This document shows positions 1 to 9,550 of a stretch of DNA of 64,000 bases, in pieces. Numbering within the stretch: the stretch's first letter is position 1; every line of letters starts with the position of its first letter. The notes below the pieces were generated by a model, which saw only the letters and a list, made by a program, of their open reading frames with translations, was not told the origin of the DNA and made no database searches. Both the position numbers and the translations under genes were made by a program. This DNA is from UBA2561 sp964577275 (GTDB taxonomy: Bacteria; Bacteroidota; Bacteroidia; Cytophagales; Thermoflexibacteraceae), in NCBI GenBank assembly GCA_964577275.1, contig CAZNYR010000004.1, positions 19,293 to 83,292 of the forward strand. The letters run 5' to 3'.

Positions 1-1347
1 GGTGAGGCGTTCTTTTTCGAGTTCGCGCTCTTGGGACAATAATTTAAGGTCATTTTCTCGTTTTTCGGCTTCGATTCTCAGGCGTTTGAGTTCGGAGGCT
101 TGTTGTTCCCGATGAGCAACCGAAACCTTCAAATCGCTTTCTTTTTTTTGGGTTTGCTCCCGAATTTCGGCTAATTCCTGATACAAACGGCTCGCCGCAT
201 TTTGGAGGCTATCATCGAGTTGTTCATAAAGTTTATCGTATTTTTGATAATCCCGAAAATCCTCATTTTTGCGATGCAATTCCGCTAAAATTTTATAACT
301 ATCGCGTAATTGCTTGGGCGATTTGGCTTGTTGCGCCACCTCAACACTTTTGTTCAATAGGTCAAAAGCTCGCGTTGGATTTTGAGCTAAATACGCATTG
401 ATGCCCATATAGGCGTACAGTTCGGCAAGTTCCGCCGAGCTGGATTTGGGAAATAATTGCAGAGCTTCCTCAAAATAACTTTCGGCTTGGGTATATTGAT
501 TATTTTGCGTTGCTAAAACCCCCAGATTCAGGTAAATAGGTGCGGCACGTCTTGGATTAATTAGGCGATATAACGCTACGGATTGATTAAAATAACGACT
601 GGCTTGCTCGGAATTGCCCTGTTTTTCGGCTAAAAACCCCGCATTATTATAGGCTTGTGCCAACTTGGAGTTATTGCCTGTTTTTTCATAAAATTTGATG
701 GTATTTTGATTGCAAAGATAGGCTTTGGCATACGCTTTTTGGGCAATAAAAATTTTCATAAAGTGGTGATAAACAGTAATTTGATGCGGATATTTTTGCC
801 AGCGCAAGGAGTCATATTTCAGTGCCTGTGCATAATCATTTTGTTGGAAAGCACACTCGGCAAGTTGCGTCCAAATCGGCTGGATTAAGGCTTGATTTTT
901 ACCCGAATTGCCGATGGATTCTTGGGCTTGTACCAAATATTCTTGGGCATTTTGCCATAATTGATGTTCAAAATATAAATTCCCAATTTGATATGCCGTT
1001 TTTGTGAGTCCATCCGTATTTTTCAGAATTTCGTATTCGATGTGGCTTTGTATCAGATAATCAGCCGCTAAGGGAAATTTTTTTTCTTGTTGTGCCGATT
1101 TGCCCGCCCAAAACAACGCCCGTGCCAAACCACTTTTTTGGTTAATTTTCTGGGCAATTTCTGACGCATTTTCGGCATAAATTCGGGCTTTGCGAAAGTT
1201 TTTTACCTCAAATAATTGTTCGGATTCTTGTAAAAATTGGTGCATTTGTTGGCGCAAAGAATCTACATTTTGCCCATACACAACCGAATTAAGGCAGGCA
1301 AATAATCCCAAAAAGAAAGACAAAATAAATTTCGTTTGATATGTCAT
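1..1347 (-). CDS. TPR-repeat exported protein, C-terminus cut off by window edge
   Basis: The frame is open from an ATG at 1347 to base 1 (449 codons), so the gene continues outside the window. The N-terminus is a signal peptide (MTYQTKFILSFFLGLFACLNS, cleavage near VYGQ). The next ~370 residues are helical repeats with the TPR pattern (for example AYNNAGFLAEKQGNSEQASRY and APIYLNLGVLATQNNQYTQA), followed by a charged coiled coil rich in Glu, Arg and Lys at the truncated end. In Cytophagales this layout is often followed by a membrane segment and an output domain (adenylate cyclase, LytTR, SpoIIE or kinase). Which one applies here cannot be seen. It starts only 29 bp after the TonB receptor gene on the same strand, so the two are probably co-transcribed. 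A role as a periplasmic-sensing signalling protein is inference from architecture only. Confidence 0.8.
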   Translation of the reverse strand, partial: MTYQTKFILSFFLGLFACLNSVVYGQNVDSLRQQMHQFLQESEQLFEVKNFRKARIYAENASEIAQKINQKSGLARALFWAGKSAQQEKKFPLAADYLIQSHIEYEILKNTDGLTKTAYQIGNLYFEHQLWQNAQEYLVQAQESIGNSGKNQALIQPIWTQLAECAFQQNDYAQALKYDSLRWQKYPHQITVYHHFMKIFIAQKAYAKAYLCNQNTIKFYEKTGNNSKLAQAYNNAGFLAEKQGNSEQASRYFNQSVALYRLINPRRAAPIYLNLGVLATQNNQYTQAESYFEEALQLFPKSSSAELAELYAYMGINAYLAQNPTRAFDLLNKSVEVAQQAKSPKQLRDSYKILAELHRKNEDFRDYQKYDKLYEQLDDSLQNAASRLYQELAEIREQTQKKESDLKVSVAHREQQASELKRLRIEAEKRENDLKLLSQERELEKERLT

Positions 1348-1376
1348 GGCGGTTTTGATTGTCAAATTCATCATTC

Positions 1377-3578
1377 CTAAAACCTGAGTCGGAGTTCGCT
1401 TTGTATCTGTCGGTTTTCACGCTGATAATCAAAACGATAGGCACCAGTTTTTAGTAATAATTGCTTGGTATTCAGGATATTACGACACAAAATACGCATT
1501 TCCAGCCAACGATTAATTTTGCCACCCAGTTGTAATTCTGCATTGACCCAAGCGGGAATTTCATCAGGGCGGAATGTTTCGGATTGCTCATAAAAATCGG
1601 TCGCTTTTCGTTTTTGTTTGCCGTGAAAATGCACTAATCCTACGACAAAAAATTGTTTATAGTTCCATCTCGACCCCACATTCCAAAAATGAGCGGGCGC
1701 AAAAGTTACTTCATTTTTATTTTCGCTAATGGTCGTATCGGTAATTTGCTCGCCTAACCGTTGGGCAAATGTATAATTGGCAAAACCCTCCCAATTTTTG
1801 TATGCCCAGTTGATTTCCGACTCAAAACCAGCCGTTTGTAAGGTATAAATATTGGTGCTAAGATTCGCATTGGCGATGCTGTATCCAATTTTATTCTCAA
1901 AATTTACCCAATAAATATTTGTCCGCAACGTCATATTTTTTGACCACCGATATTCCGTACTCAGGTCGTAATTTGTTACCAATTCGGGTTGTAATTCCTT
2001 GATGTTGGAAGCTAACGAAAACGTATTGCTGCCAAACATTTCGGAGGGGGCGGGCGTGCGGAAGGCTCGTCCTGCGATGGCTTTGAATGTCCATTGATTG
2101 GCGGGCTGGAAAACCAACGCCAGACGGGGCGTAAATAGACGAAAAATTCTCACGGATTCAGGAAAATTAGGCAACGTAATATCTTGATAATCAACGTATT
2201 TGTAATCATAGCGTCCGCTTGCGGTCAGTTGTATTTTATCCCAAAATTTCGGAGAAACATACTGCACAAAAGCACTCAAATTACGAACGGGACGATTTTC
2301 GATATATTCCAGCCAAGCCCCCATCGGGCGAAATTCGTGATTCGGAAATGGCTCAAAAGTATGCTCCAAATCAATGTTTGAAACGTGCGCCTCATCGCCC
2401 GCATACAAAAAGCGATTTCCTTCAAAACCCATCAAAAAAGTACCTTTTGAGGTTTGATAATTACCCTGTATCCGCAAAAAAATATCTTGTGTTTTGGTAC
2501 GTAGGTATTCTGTAACCCCATTTGGATAAAAATTATCAAATGCGCCGTTCGGATAATAGCGCATATCCCAGTTGATGCCCTGTCGTTGGTATCGAAAACT
2601 AATTTCGTAGATTAATGCTTTATGGGGGCGTGGGGGCGCATAACGTATCGCCAAGCTTTGTCGGGATTGTTGCATATTTTCGGGTTCGTCAGGCACTTGA
2701 AAAAGCCAGCCATGTCCCGTACCAAAATCCCATTCCTGTGCATGAAATTGGAGCGAAAGCCCCGTCAATTTGCGTTTGCCGTATATTTTATTAAAAAAAC
2801 CAAAATTTTGGCGTGCATCCTGAATCCGAAATTTCATCGGAACGCCTTGATTATCAGTTCTTTCCGAATCATCAAACGAGCGATAATCATTGCCATCTGT
2901 GGCAAAGAAATTGAACGCTCCAATCATGCCGATATATTCATTTTCTGTGCCTAACAAACACTCAAAAATTTGGGTATTTTTTGAGCCGTATCGCATCCGC
3001 ACTTCGCCCGTACCTTCCTCTAAATCAGATACTTTCGGCGTATTCATGCTGAGAACACCGTTCAGTGCATTTGAACCATACAACGCACCGCCTGCCCCTC
3101 GAATCAGTTCGACAGATTTGGCATAAAATAAAGGAGTAATTTCTGACGAAAATGCTGAACCATAGATACTTCCGTTGAACGGAATGCCATCAACAAGCAT
3201 CAAAATAGTATTGTTATTCCAACTTTCAAACATCCCCCGAAACCCTACCGTTCGGCGGTCAAAATCTTGTGTCGGAAAAAATCCAGCTTGGCTGTAAAGT
3301 AATTCGTTCGGACTAATAAAGGCGTAATTAATAAAATGGTTGCGGGGATAGGCATTGATAATATTGGGGGCATCGGCTTGATTTTGCTTGATTTTGGAGG
3401 CAGAAGTAACCTCCAAAAATTCAAAATAATTCGACTCCGAATTTTGTAATTTGGAATACAACTCATTGATTCCCAGATGATAACTTGATATTGAATCATA
3501 AGCTGTTGAATCGGATTGCGCCCAAATCCAAAGCGGAAAACCAAACCAAAATCCTATGCTCCATAGACAATATTTCAT
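1377..3578 (-). CDS. TonB-dependent outer-membrane receptor
   Basis: This 733-residue protein starts with a signal peptide (MKYCLWSIGFWFGFPLWIWAQ). A plug domain lies at about residues 75-185, with the typical elements VGFRGM, ILMLVDGIPFNG, VELIRGAGGALYGSNALNGVLSMNT. A long beta-barrel follows and ends in the aromatic-terminated strand SELRLRF needed for outer-membrane insertion. The family imports siderophores, vitamin B12 or glycans using TonB-ExbBD energy. There is no N-terminal carboxypeptidase-like domain and no SusD partner beside it, so it is not a classic SusC; the plug resembles colicin I/vitamin B12-type receptors. The substrate cannot be told. It is directly followed by the TPR protein gene (29 bp), a probable two-gene operon. 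Confidence 0.93.
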   Translation of the reverse strand: MKYCLWSIGFWFGFPLWIWAQSDSTAYDSISSYHLGINELYSKLQNSESNYFEFLEVTSASKIKQNQADAPNIINAYPRNHFINYAFISPNELLYSQAGFFPTQDFDRRTVGFRGMFESWNNNTILMLVDGIPFNGSIYGSAFSSEITPLFYAKSVELIRGAGGALYGSNALNGVLSMNTPKVSDLEEGTGEVRMRYGSKNTQIFECLLGTENEYIGMIGAFNFFATDGNDYRSFDDSERTDNQGVPMKFRIQDARQNFGFFNKIYGKRKLTGLSLQFHAQEWDFGTGHGWLFQVPDEPENMQQSRQSLAIRYAPPRPHKALIYEISFRYQRQGINWDMRYYPNGAFDNFYPNGVTEYLRTKTQDIFLRIQGNYQTSKGTFLMGFEGNRFLYAGDEAHVSNIDLEHTFEPFPNHEFRPMGAWLEYIENRPVRNLSAFVQYVSPKFWDKIQLTASGRYDYKYVDYQDITLPNFPESVRIFRLFTPRLALVFQPANQWTFKAIAGRAFRTPAPSEMFGSNTFSLASNIKELQPELVTNYDLSTEYRWSKNMTLRTNIYWVNFENKIGYSIANANLSTNIYTLQTAGFESEINWAYKNWEGFANYTFAQRLGEQITDTTISENKNEVTFAPAHFWNVGSRWNYKQFFVVGLVHFHGKQKRKATDFYEQSETFRPDEIPAWVNAELQLGGKINRWLEMRILCRNILNTKQLLLKTGAYRFDYQRENRQIQSELRLRF

Positions 3579-3705
3579 CCGATATAGTGTTTTGCGTCTT
3601 AATCAGTTTAACACATATTTCGTACCGATTTCTAAATATACGCATACTTTTCTGGGATTATGCCAAACTTCGGATTTTGAGGCATGAATTTTAGATGAAT
3701 TTTTT

Positions 3706-4488
3706 TTAGATGAATTCAAAATCATCGGCATCCTGATGGGCAGGAAATTTTGTGCGATAATTTGCTAACTCCCTCATATTCAGGCGAATCGTTTGTATAA
3801 TTTCTTGGTTTGCCTGCTCAAATAATGTTGAGCCTTTGGGGTCGATGACCGCCGAATTACCCGAATAGGCGATGCCGTTGCCGTCCGTCCCCACTCGATT
3901 TACGCCGATGCAATACGCCAAATTTTCGATGGCACGGGCTTTGAGCAGGATGTTCCATGCCGAAGCCCGTGCTTGAGGCCAATTAGCGACATAAACCAAG
4001 ACATCAAAATCCAGATTTTTTGTGTTCCGACTCCAGACGGGAAACCGCAAATCATAACAAATCATGGGACAAATCCGCACGCCTTTGAGCGTCTTAATCA
4101 TGCGCCGTTTGCCCGCCGAAAAATGTGCGTGTTCGTTTGCCATCCGAAACAAATGTCGTTTGTCATAATAATCAAATTGTCCATCGGGTGGCATCCAAAT
4201 CAGGCGATTAAAATACTGATTATTTTCACGAACAATAAAACTTCCCATGACAACGGCTTGGGTTTGTTGGGCTTGTTGTCGAAGCCATTTAAAGGTCGTA
4301 AAGTGCAGAGGTTCAGCCTGTTGCTGGGCTTGCATCGTAAATCCCGAATTGAACATTTCAGGCAAAATAATCAGGTCGGTAGGCAGTTGAATTTGCCATA
4401 TTTTCTCCTCGAACATCGCCAAATTTGCTGTGCAATTTTGCCAGTGCAAATCGGACTGAATCAGAGTGATGCTCAATGATTCTTCCAT
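3706..4488 (-). CDS. Carbon-nitrogen hydrolase, omega-amidase (YafV/NIT2-like)
   Basis: A nitrilase-superfamily amidase of 260 residues. The catalytic triad is visible as Glu44 (ILPEMF), Lys110 (YYDKRHLF) and Cys144 (MICYDLRFP). The residues around the triad fit the omega-amidase subfamily, which hydrolyses alpha-ketoglutaramate or alpha-ketosuccinamate to the keto acid and ammonia. That specificity is inference from family. I place the start at the ATG at 4488 (MEESLSITLIQSDLHW), where similarity to the fold begins. An in-frame TTG at 4539 would translate part of an intergenic palindromic repeat and is rejected. The gene stands alone between the TonB receptor and secDF on the same strand. 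Confidence 0.9.
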   Translation of the reverse strand: MEESLSITLIQSDLHWQNCTANLAMFEEKIWQIQLPTDLIILPEMFNSGFTMQAQQQAEPLHFTTFKWLRQQAQQTQAVVMGSFIVRENNQYFNRLIWMPPDGQFDYYDKRHLFRMANEHAHFSAGKRRMIKTLKGVRICPMICYDLRFPVWSRNTKNLDFDVLVYVANWPQARASAWNILLKARAIENLAYCIGVNRVGTDGNGIAYSGNSAVIDPKGSTLFEQANQEIIQTIRLNMRELANYRTKFPAHQDADDFEFI

Positions 4489-4528
4489 AAGATTTTCGTT
4501 TTTTAGCTTGAGAGGTTGTTTAAATTTC

Positions 4529-4586
4529 AGACCTGCCAAGTCTTAAAGACCAAAGACCTGCCAAGTCTTAAAGACTTGGCAGGTCT
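4529..4586. repeat. 33-bp intergenic palindrome with a partial upstream copy
   Basis: Bases 4554-4586 form a perfect 14-bp inverted repeat (AGACCTGCCAAGTC, TTAAA loop, then the complement). A truncated direct copy of its first 22 bases sits at 4529-4550, separated by CAA. It lies between the omega-amidase and secDF genes, so as RNA it could fold into a hairpin downstream of secDF on the minus strand. A sequence-related 33-bp palindrome occurs at 61256-61288 inside a coding region, so this is a dispersed family rather than a dedicated terminator. It resembles the REP-like elements seen in many Bacteroidota genomes. Confidence 0.85.
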
Positions 4587-4620
4587 AAAAACTTAGAATT
4601 AAAATACTAAAATATAGTAA

Positions 4621-7600
4621 TTACCCTTCCGATTTTGGTTTATCTTCGGTGTAAGTATCCGCCACGATAGGAGTCGCCACGAAAATTGAAGAGTAAGTAC
4701 CTGCTAATAAGCCGATTAGCAAGGCAAAAGAGAAACCACGTAAGACCTCGCCACCAAATAAGAACAAGACTAAAACGACAACTAATGTGGTAACGGACGT
4801 AATTAATGTACGGCTCAGGGTGCTATTGACCGAATTATTAAGGGTATTTTCCAACGTTTCGCCTTCTTTTCGGGCTGCTAAGTATTCACGGACACGGTCA
4901 AATACTACCACCGTATCATTAATCGAATATCCTACTACGGTCAAGATGGCAGCCACAAATACTTGGTCGATTTCAAAGCCAATTCCGAGTAATCCCAAAA
5001 TGGCAAAAACACTCAAAACGATAAGTACGTCATGGAATAAAGCGAGCAAAGCGCCCAGCCCAAATTGCCATTTTCGGAATCGAATTAAGATATAAAAAAA
5101 GATGACCAACAATGCGCCCAAAGTAGAACGTACCGCCGAAGCCTTGATGTCATCGGCAATCGTTGCGCCCACTTTTGAGGAACTCAAGACCTTCGGATTA
5201 TTATCCGCAAATTCTTTTAAGCCATTATCTAATGCCGTTCTGACGGTTTCGTCAGCTTGGTCGGTTTCGTCTTCGACCATGAAACTTGTGGTAATTTTGA
5301 ACTGATTATCAGCATCATAGGTTTTAACTTCCGTGCCTTTATTGTCAAAATCATCAAGCAAAGCCGAGCGAATATCAGAGGCAGGCAAGGCATTATCAAA
5401 CTTCACGATATAGGTTCGTCCGCCTTTGAAATCCACGCCATAATTTAATCCGCCCATCGCCATGGCACCAATACCGATGATGATGATGCTGCCAGAAATC
5501 AGATATGCCATTTTTCGTTTGCCCAGAAAATCCTGATTGGTATCGGCAAGTAGTCGCATTGTTTTTTCTGTGCCAAAGTTGAGTTTGCTTTGGTCGCCTG
5601 ATTTTTCGATAATATTGAAAACGATAACTTTGGACACAAAAACCGCCGTAAAGAATGAGGAAATAATACCAATAATCAAGGTAACGGCAAACCCCTGAAT
5701 GGGTCCCGTACCGAAATATGCCAAAATTCCAGCAGTTAATAAGGTGGTTACGTTGGCATCAAAAATAGACCAAAACGCTCGGTCATATCCCTTTTGGATG
5801 GCATCTGTCAGGGATAATTTGGCACGCAATTCTTCTCGTATCCGCTCGAAAATCAGTACGTTGGCATCGACCGCCATACCAATCGTCAGGACAATCCCCG
5901 CAATTCCCGGCAAGGTCAAGGCAGCTTTGATAGAACTCAAAACGCCGATGATAAAGAAAATATTAACCAACAACACCACATTGGCAATCATACCACTTCG
6001 GGCGTAATACACAATCATAAATACCACCACCAACGCAATCCCCGCCAAAATGGAACGTAAGCCTTGTGCGATGGATTCTTTCCCTAACGAAGGACCAACG
6101 ACAGCTTCCTCCACGATAGTTGTTGGGGCTGGTAACTTCCCTGCTTTCAGGACGTTAGCCAAATCTTGTGCCTCTTCAATCGTGAAGCTCCCCGTAATAG
6201 ACGACTGCCCTCCTCCGATTTCATTTTGTACCGTTGGCGCAGAATATACATAGCCATCCAACACAATCGCCACCTGTCGTTGAATATTATTTCCAGTTAA
6301 TTTTTTCCATTTTCGTGCGCCTTCGGCATTCATTTGCATCGAAATTGCGGGGCGACCTCGCTCGTCAAAATCCTGTAAGGCATTGACAATCACATCACCA
6401 CCCAAAGGAGATTTATCACCTTTTCGGCGTTTTTTGATGATATTAAGTTCGCAGGCTTCCGTTCCGTTATTAAATGTTACGGGCTTTACGCTCCACATAA
6501 AAGTCATATCCGAAGGCAAAAGAGCCAATATTCTGGGGTCATTTATCATCTCATTGACCTTCATGGTGTCATTGGTCTGATAATAAAGTCCGGGAAATTG
6601 AACAGGAATTCGTTTGCCCAAAAGTGGCGAAATGGTTTCCGTTCCAGATGTAATTTTATTGGTGGCGGAATCCGTTTCGGTTGTATTAGTTAATTGATTT
6701 TCTAATGAATTGCTCGAATCATTTTCTGGGGTTACGGTACTGTCTGTTGGTTCAGCTTGCGTACTGTCGGTGGATGCAATTTCCGTACTATCGCCTTGAT
6801 TATCAGCGGTAATATTTGATAAATCATCCGTTTGGCTTTTGCCCGAATTGCCTTGCATCTGTATCCATTTATCGTTCAGATTTTGCAAATGTTCGGCATA
6901 TTCGTTCGGAGTCCAGACTTCCCAAAATTCCAATTTGGCGACACCTTGTAATAATTTACGAACTCGTTTGGGGTTATCCACGCCCGGCAATTCGATTTGG
7001 ATGCGGTTGGTGCCTGGGATACGTTGGATATTAGGCTGCGTTACTCCAAATTTATCGACTCGTGTCCGTAAAATCTGTTCGGCTCGTTCGACTGCGCCCT
7101 CGACCTCTTTGATTAAGATTTCTTTCGTATCTTCTTCGGGAGTTTTGAAGTCAATTCGACCTCGATTCTCGGCTATCGCAAAGATTTTGTTGAGTTGCCC
7201 TACGCCTGCCAGTTTTTCGTATTCCTCAAAAAACAAATCCATAAATTTGGCTTCCGAAGTGCGTTGTCCTTCGCGCACTTTTTTGATGGCTTCCAAGAAA
7301 TTTTTGTCTTGACTGTTGGCAGATAATGATTTCAAAATATCCACAGGTGAAACCTCCAAAACCACGTGCATACCGCCCTGAAGGTCAAGTCCTAAATGTA
7401 ATTCTCGGTTCAGAACTTCCTTCAATTTGTAGTTGGCAAATACAGGTTCGTTACTTAACGAATCCAGATAACGTTGCCTTTTGAAAATATCAACTTTGCC
7501 GTTTGCTTCTTGGGCATATTCGCGCGCATCCGATTTGATGCCACTTGCCACAAACGTAAAGGATAAATAATAACCGCACAAAATCGTAACGACAGCGGCA

Positions 7601-7629
7601 AGCAAGATAATTGCTCCTTTATTTTGCAT
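4621..7629 (-). CDS. secDF: Fused protein-export membrane subunits SecD-SecF
   Basis: This 1002-residue protein fuses SecD and SecF, as is normal in Bacteroidota. It uses the proton gradient to pull proteins through SecYEG after SecA action. The first membrane helix is at residues 5-25. The SecD signature ELHLGLDLQGGMHVVLEVSP follows, then the P1 periplasmic domain, a five-helix bundle (IAQGLRSILAGIALVVVFMIVYYA onward), then the SecF part with its signature LNYGVDFKGGRTYIVKF and a second bundle ending EDKPKSEG. A Ser/Thr/Asp/Asn-rich low-complexity stretch of about 55 residues (near DSTEIASTDSTQAEPTDST) interrupts the periplasmic domain; such linkers are common in this phylum but vary in length. 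The start ATG at 7629 fits the first membrane helix. It is a single-gene unit. Confidence 0.97.
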   Translation of the reverse strand: MQNKGAIILLAAVVTILCGYYLSFTFVASGIKSDAREYAQEANGKVDIFKRQRYLDSLSNEPVFANYKLKEVLNRELHLGLDLQGGMHVVLEVSPVDILKSLSANSQDKNFLEAIKKVREGQRTSEAKFMDLFFEEYEKLAGVGQLNKIFAIAENRGRIDFKTPEEDTKEILIKEVEGAVERAEQILRTRVDKFGVTQPNIQRIPGTNRIQIELPGVDNPKRVRKLLQGVAKLEFWEVWTPNEYAEHLQNLNDKWIQMQGNSGKSQTDDLSNITADNQGDSTEIASTDSTQAEPTDSTVTPENDSSNSLENQLTNTTETDSATNKITSGTETISPLLGKRIPVQFPGLYYQTNDTMKVNEMINDPRILALLPSDMTFMWSVKPVTFNNGTEACELNIIKKRRKGDKSPLGGDVIVNALQDFDERGRPAISMQMNAEGARKWKKLTGNNIQRQVAIVLDGYVYSAPTVQNEIGGGQSSITGSFTIEEAQDLANVLKAGKLPAPTTIVEEAVVGPSLGKESIAQGLRSILAGIALVVVFMIVYYARSGMIANVVLLVNIFFIIGVLSSIKAALTLPGIAGIVLTIGMAVDANVLIFERIREELRAKLSLTDAIQKGYDRAFWSIFDANVTTLLTAGILAYFGTGPIQGFAVTLIIGIISSFFTAVFVSKVIVFNIIEKSGDQSKLNFGTEKTMRLLADTNQDFLGKRKMAYLISGSIIIIGIGAMAMGGLNYGVDFKGGRTYIVKFDNALPASDIRSALLDDFDNKGTEVKTYDADNQFKITTSFMVEDETDQADETVRTALDNGLKEFADNNPKVLSSSKVGATIADDIKASAVRSTLGALLVIFFYILIRFRKWQFGLGALLALFHDVLIVLSVFAILGLLGIGFEIDQVFVAAILTVVGYSINDTVVVFDRVREYLAARKEGETLENTLNNSVNSTLSRTLITSVTTLVVVLVLFLFGGEVLRGFSFALLIGLLAGTYSSIFVATPIVADTYTEDKPKSEG

Positions 7630-7778
7630 TTTTACTGAAATTTAAAATGAATTTATTTACGTACCGCATCAGTCCTAACCGAGCGTACACAAAATATTAA
7701 GAATGTTTTATCCAAGTAATTAAAATATAAATGAAGTGCTGGAAACCATTTCCTTTTTGTGTATATGAATCAAAATAG

Positions 7779-8159
7779 CTAAGGGGCATTGACCAGAATG
7801 GAGGACAGAAAAAGATTTTGGAAATAACCTAATAATCGTATTGAAACGGGGCAAAAAGTAGTTTTTTCCTTGATAATCAAGAAGATACGAACAATCGTGG
7901 CGGGCAGAACAAATCCCTTGCCCAAATCCAACTGAAGCCCTGCATTCGTTACGGCATCAAAAGAAACGGCATCGGTCAGAAAGGTCTGATTATCAGAGGA
8001 TTCATCATCAGAATTGGCGTTCTTTTCTAAGGCAAGACATTCTACCTGCACTTCCGAAGCACGAAATAACCGTCCCGCATTCGACCAAATTGCCGAAAAC
8101 AAGGTCAGTATCAAAAATACAATACTGAATGATTGGGTTGTAAATTGTTTTTGCTTCAT
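7779..8159 (-). CDS. Small exported protein of unknown function
   Basis: A 126-residue protein that I do not recognise. It begins with a basic, hydrophobic signal-like segment (MKQKQFTTQSFSIVFLILTLFSAIWSNAG). A short acidic linker with NSDDESSDNQ follows, then a moderately hydrophobic second half (GKGFVLPATIVRIFLIIKEK). Two cysteines are present, one in each half. Placement in the periplasm or inner membrane is inferred from the first segment. The gene lies downstream of the ATP-grasp gene but a hairpin terminator separates them, and it is followed by secDF 150 bp later. The sensible composition and signal segment support its being real. Confidence 0.6.
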   Translation of the reverse strand: MKQKQFTTQSFSIVFLILTLFSAIWSNAGRLFRASEVQVECLALEKNANSDDESSDNQTFLTDAVSFDAVTNAGLQLDLGKGFVLPATIVRIFLIIKEKTTFCPVSIRLLGYFQNLFLSSILVNAP

Positions 8160-8261
8160 CAGATTTTCATAAAAAACTCCGCAAAAGTACGGTTTTCTTT
8201 GACAAATCCTACATGATTTCCCAAAAAATTCAACTTTTAGACATCTTTGTCATCCAAAGAA

Positions 8262-8295
8262 AACACCCCAAGAAAGATACTAATCTTGGGGTGTT
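8262..8295 (-). terminator. Hairpin terminator of the ATP-grasp gene
   Basis: Twelve-base perfect arms (AACACCCCAAGA and TCTTGGGGTGTT) enclose a 10-base loop, 31 bp beyond the stop of the ATP-grasp gene. Read on the minus strand, the stem is followed by TTTC and T-rich sequence. Confidence 0.75.
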
Positions 8296-8326
8296 ACGAA
8301 AATTTAGTAGGTCAGAATATTCATTT

Positions 8327-9550
8327 TTAATGACTTGGTTTCTCCTGAATCGGCATTTGTGCATGAAAATCTTGGAAAAAGCGTGTCGCATAACTTTCCA
8401 TCAACTCGATAATTCGTGCTTGTTGGTCACTTTTTAGGATAAATCCGACATGATGTTTCATTTGGTCTAAGTGCATCCAGATTTCGGGGTCATTGTAAGC
8501 AGAAGTATCGGGATGTTCTTGTTTGGCTAATGACAACATCGTACCCGCATAATCATACTCAACTTCAGGCAGTTCGTAGGGCTGTCCCGTTACGACCGCC
8601 AGTTCAATTTTAGCCCATTCTCTCCACAAATTAATGCCTGATGAGGCTTCGACCAAATCCGCCGTATGCGCTCCACCGACACGCGAGGCAGTTTCAAGGA
8701 AATAAAATTCGCCTGTTTGGTGGTCTTTAATAAATTCGGTGTGCGATGCGCTGTATTGCAAGCCAAAACTTTTGATGAGTTGTTGGTGCAACTGCAGTAA
8801 TTTTTTGTTGTCATCAGAGGCAAATTCGACCGTGTGCGTTCGGAAAATCCCGCCACCGTGTGCCACTTCCATCGGCGTATCCATGTATTTATTGGAGCGG
8901 GCAAAAATGACTTCGCCCTCGTAAGTCAGGGCATCGACATGATAAACAGCACCGGGCGCAAATTTTTCCAACAAATAATAGCATCTTTCATCGCCTAATT
9001 TATGATGAATCACGTTCCAGAGTTCTTCTTTGGAATGCACCTTGACGATTCCTGTGGCGGAGGCTTGCATTCTGGGTTTAATCAGCCAAGGGGCAGACAC
9101 CGTATCGGCAAATTCATTAATTTGGGCATCATTAAACAACGAAATAAATGCAGGAACAGGAATGCCAGCGTCTTTGGCTTTTTGGCGCATCGCCAATTTA
9201 TCCCGAAACAATCGGGCGCGCGTTTCGCCCATGCCCTTCATTCGGAAATGCTCGCGCAGGGAAGCGGCTTTTTCGACATCGAAATCATCCAAAGCCACAA
9301 TAAAATCAATCGTGTGTTTGGCATAAACCGCATTTAAACCCTTATAAACCATATCCATATCCCAGCTTTCGCCTTCACCGGGGACATAGAAAAACTCATC
9401 AATACTTTCGTGAGGCCAGTTGCGGTCTTTGAGTTCTAAGCCCGTCAGCAATAATACACGACAGCCTAATTTTTTGGCTTCTTGCATGAATTCTGCGCCC
9501 TTAAAATAGCACGCCACACATAAAACGGTTTTGGGATTTTGTTCCGACAT
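8327..9550 (-). CDS. ATP-grasp superfamily ligase-like enzyme
   Basis: A 407-residue ATP-grasp enzyme. The family couples ATP hydrolysis to joining a carboxylate to an amine or thiol through an acyl-phosphate. The N-terminal pre-ATP-grasp fold covers about residues 1-105 (KTVLCVACYFKGAEFMQEAKKLGCRVLLLTG). The ATP-grasp core covers about 110-320: APWLIKPRMQASATGIVKVHS is the ATP-binding loop, YLLEKFAPGAVYHVDALTYEGEV the adenine-side strand, and FYFLETASRVGGAHTADLVE carries the metal-binding Glu and Arg. The C-terminus is a small lid-like domain. It resembles carbamoyl-phosphate synthase/biotin carboxylase-like stand-alone ligases, but the substrate is unknown. No biosynthetic neighbours indicate a pathway. 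It has its own terminator. Confidence 0.85.
   Translation of the reverse strand: MSEQNPKTVLCVACYFKGAEFMQEAKKLGCRVLLLTGLELKDRNWPHESIDEFFYVPGEGESWDMDMVYKGLNAVYAKHTIDFIVALDDFDVEKAASLREHFRMKGMGETRARLFRDKLAMRQKAKDAGIPVPAFISLFNDAQINEFADTVSAPWLIKPRMQASATGIVKVHSKEELWNVIHHKLGDERCYYLLEKFAPGAVYHVDALTYEGEVIFARSNKYMDTPMEVAHGGGIFRTHTVEFASDDNKKLLQLHQQLIKSFGLQYSASHTEFIKDHQTGEFYFLETASRVGGAHTADLVEASSGINLWREWAKIELAVVTGQPYELPEVEYDYAGTMLSLAKQEHPDTSAYNDPEIWMHLDQMKHHVGFILKSDQQARIIELMESYATRFFQDFHAQMPIQEKPSH

Noticed and set aside
4488..4539. Upstream in-frame TTG start of the omega-amidase
   Set aside because: It would translate part of the partial palindromic repeat copy; the conserved fold begins at the ATG at 4488.
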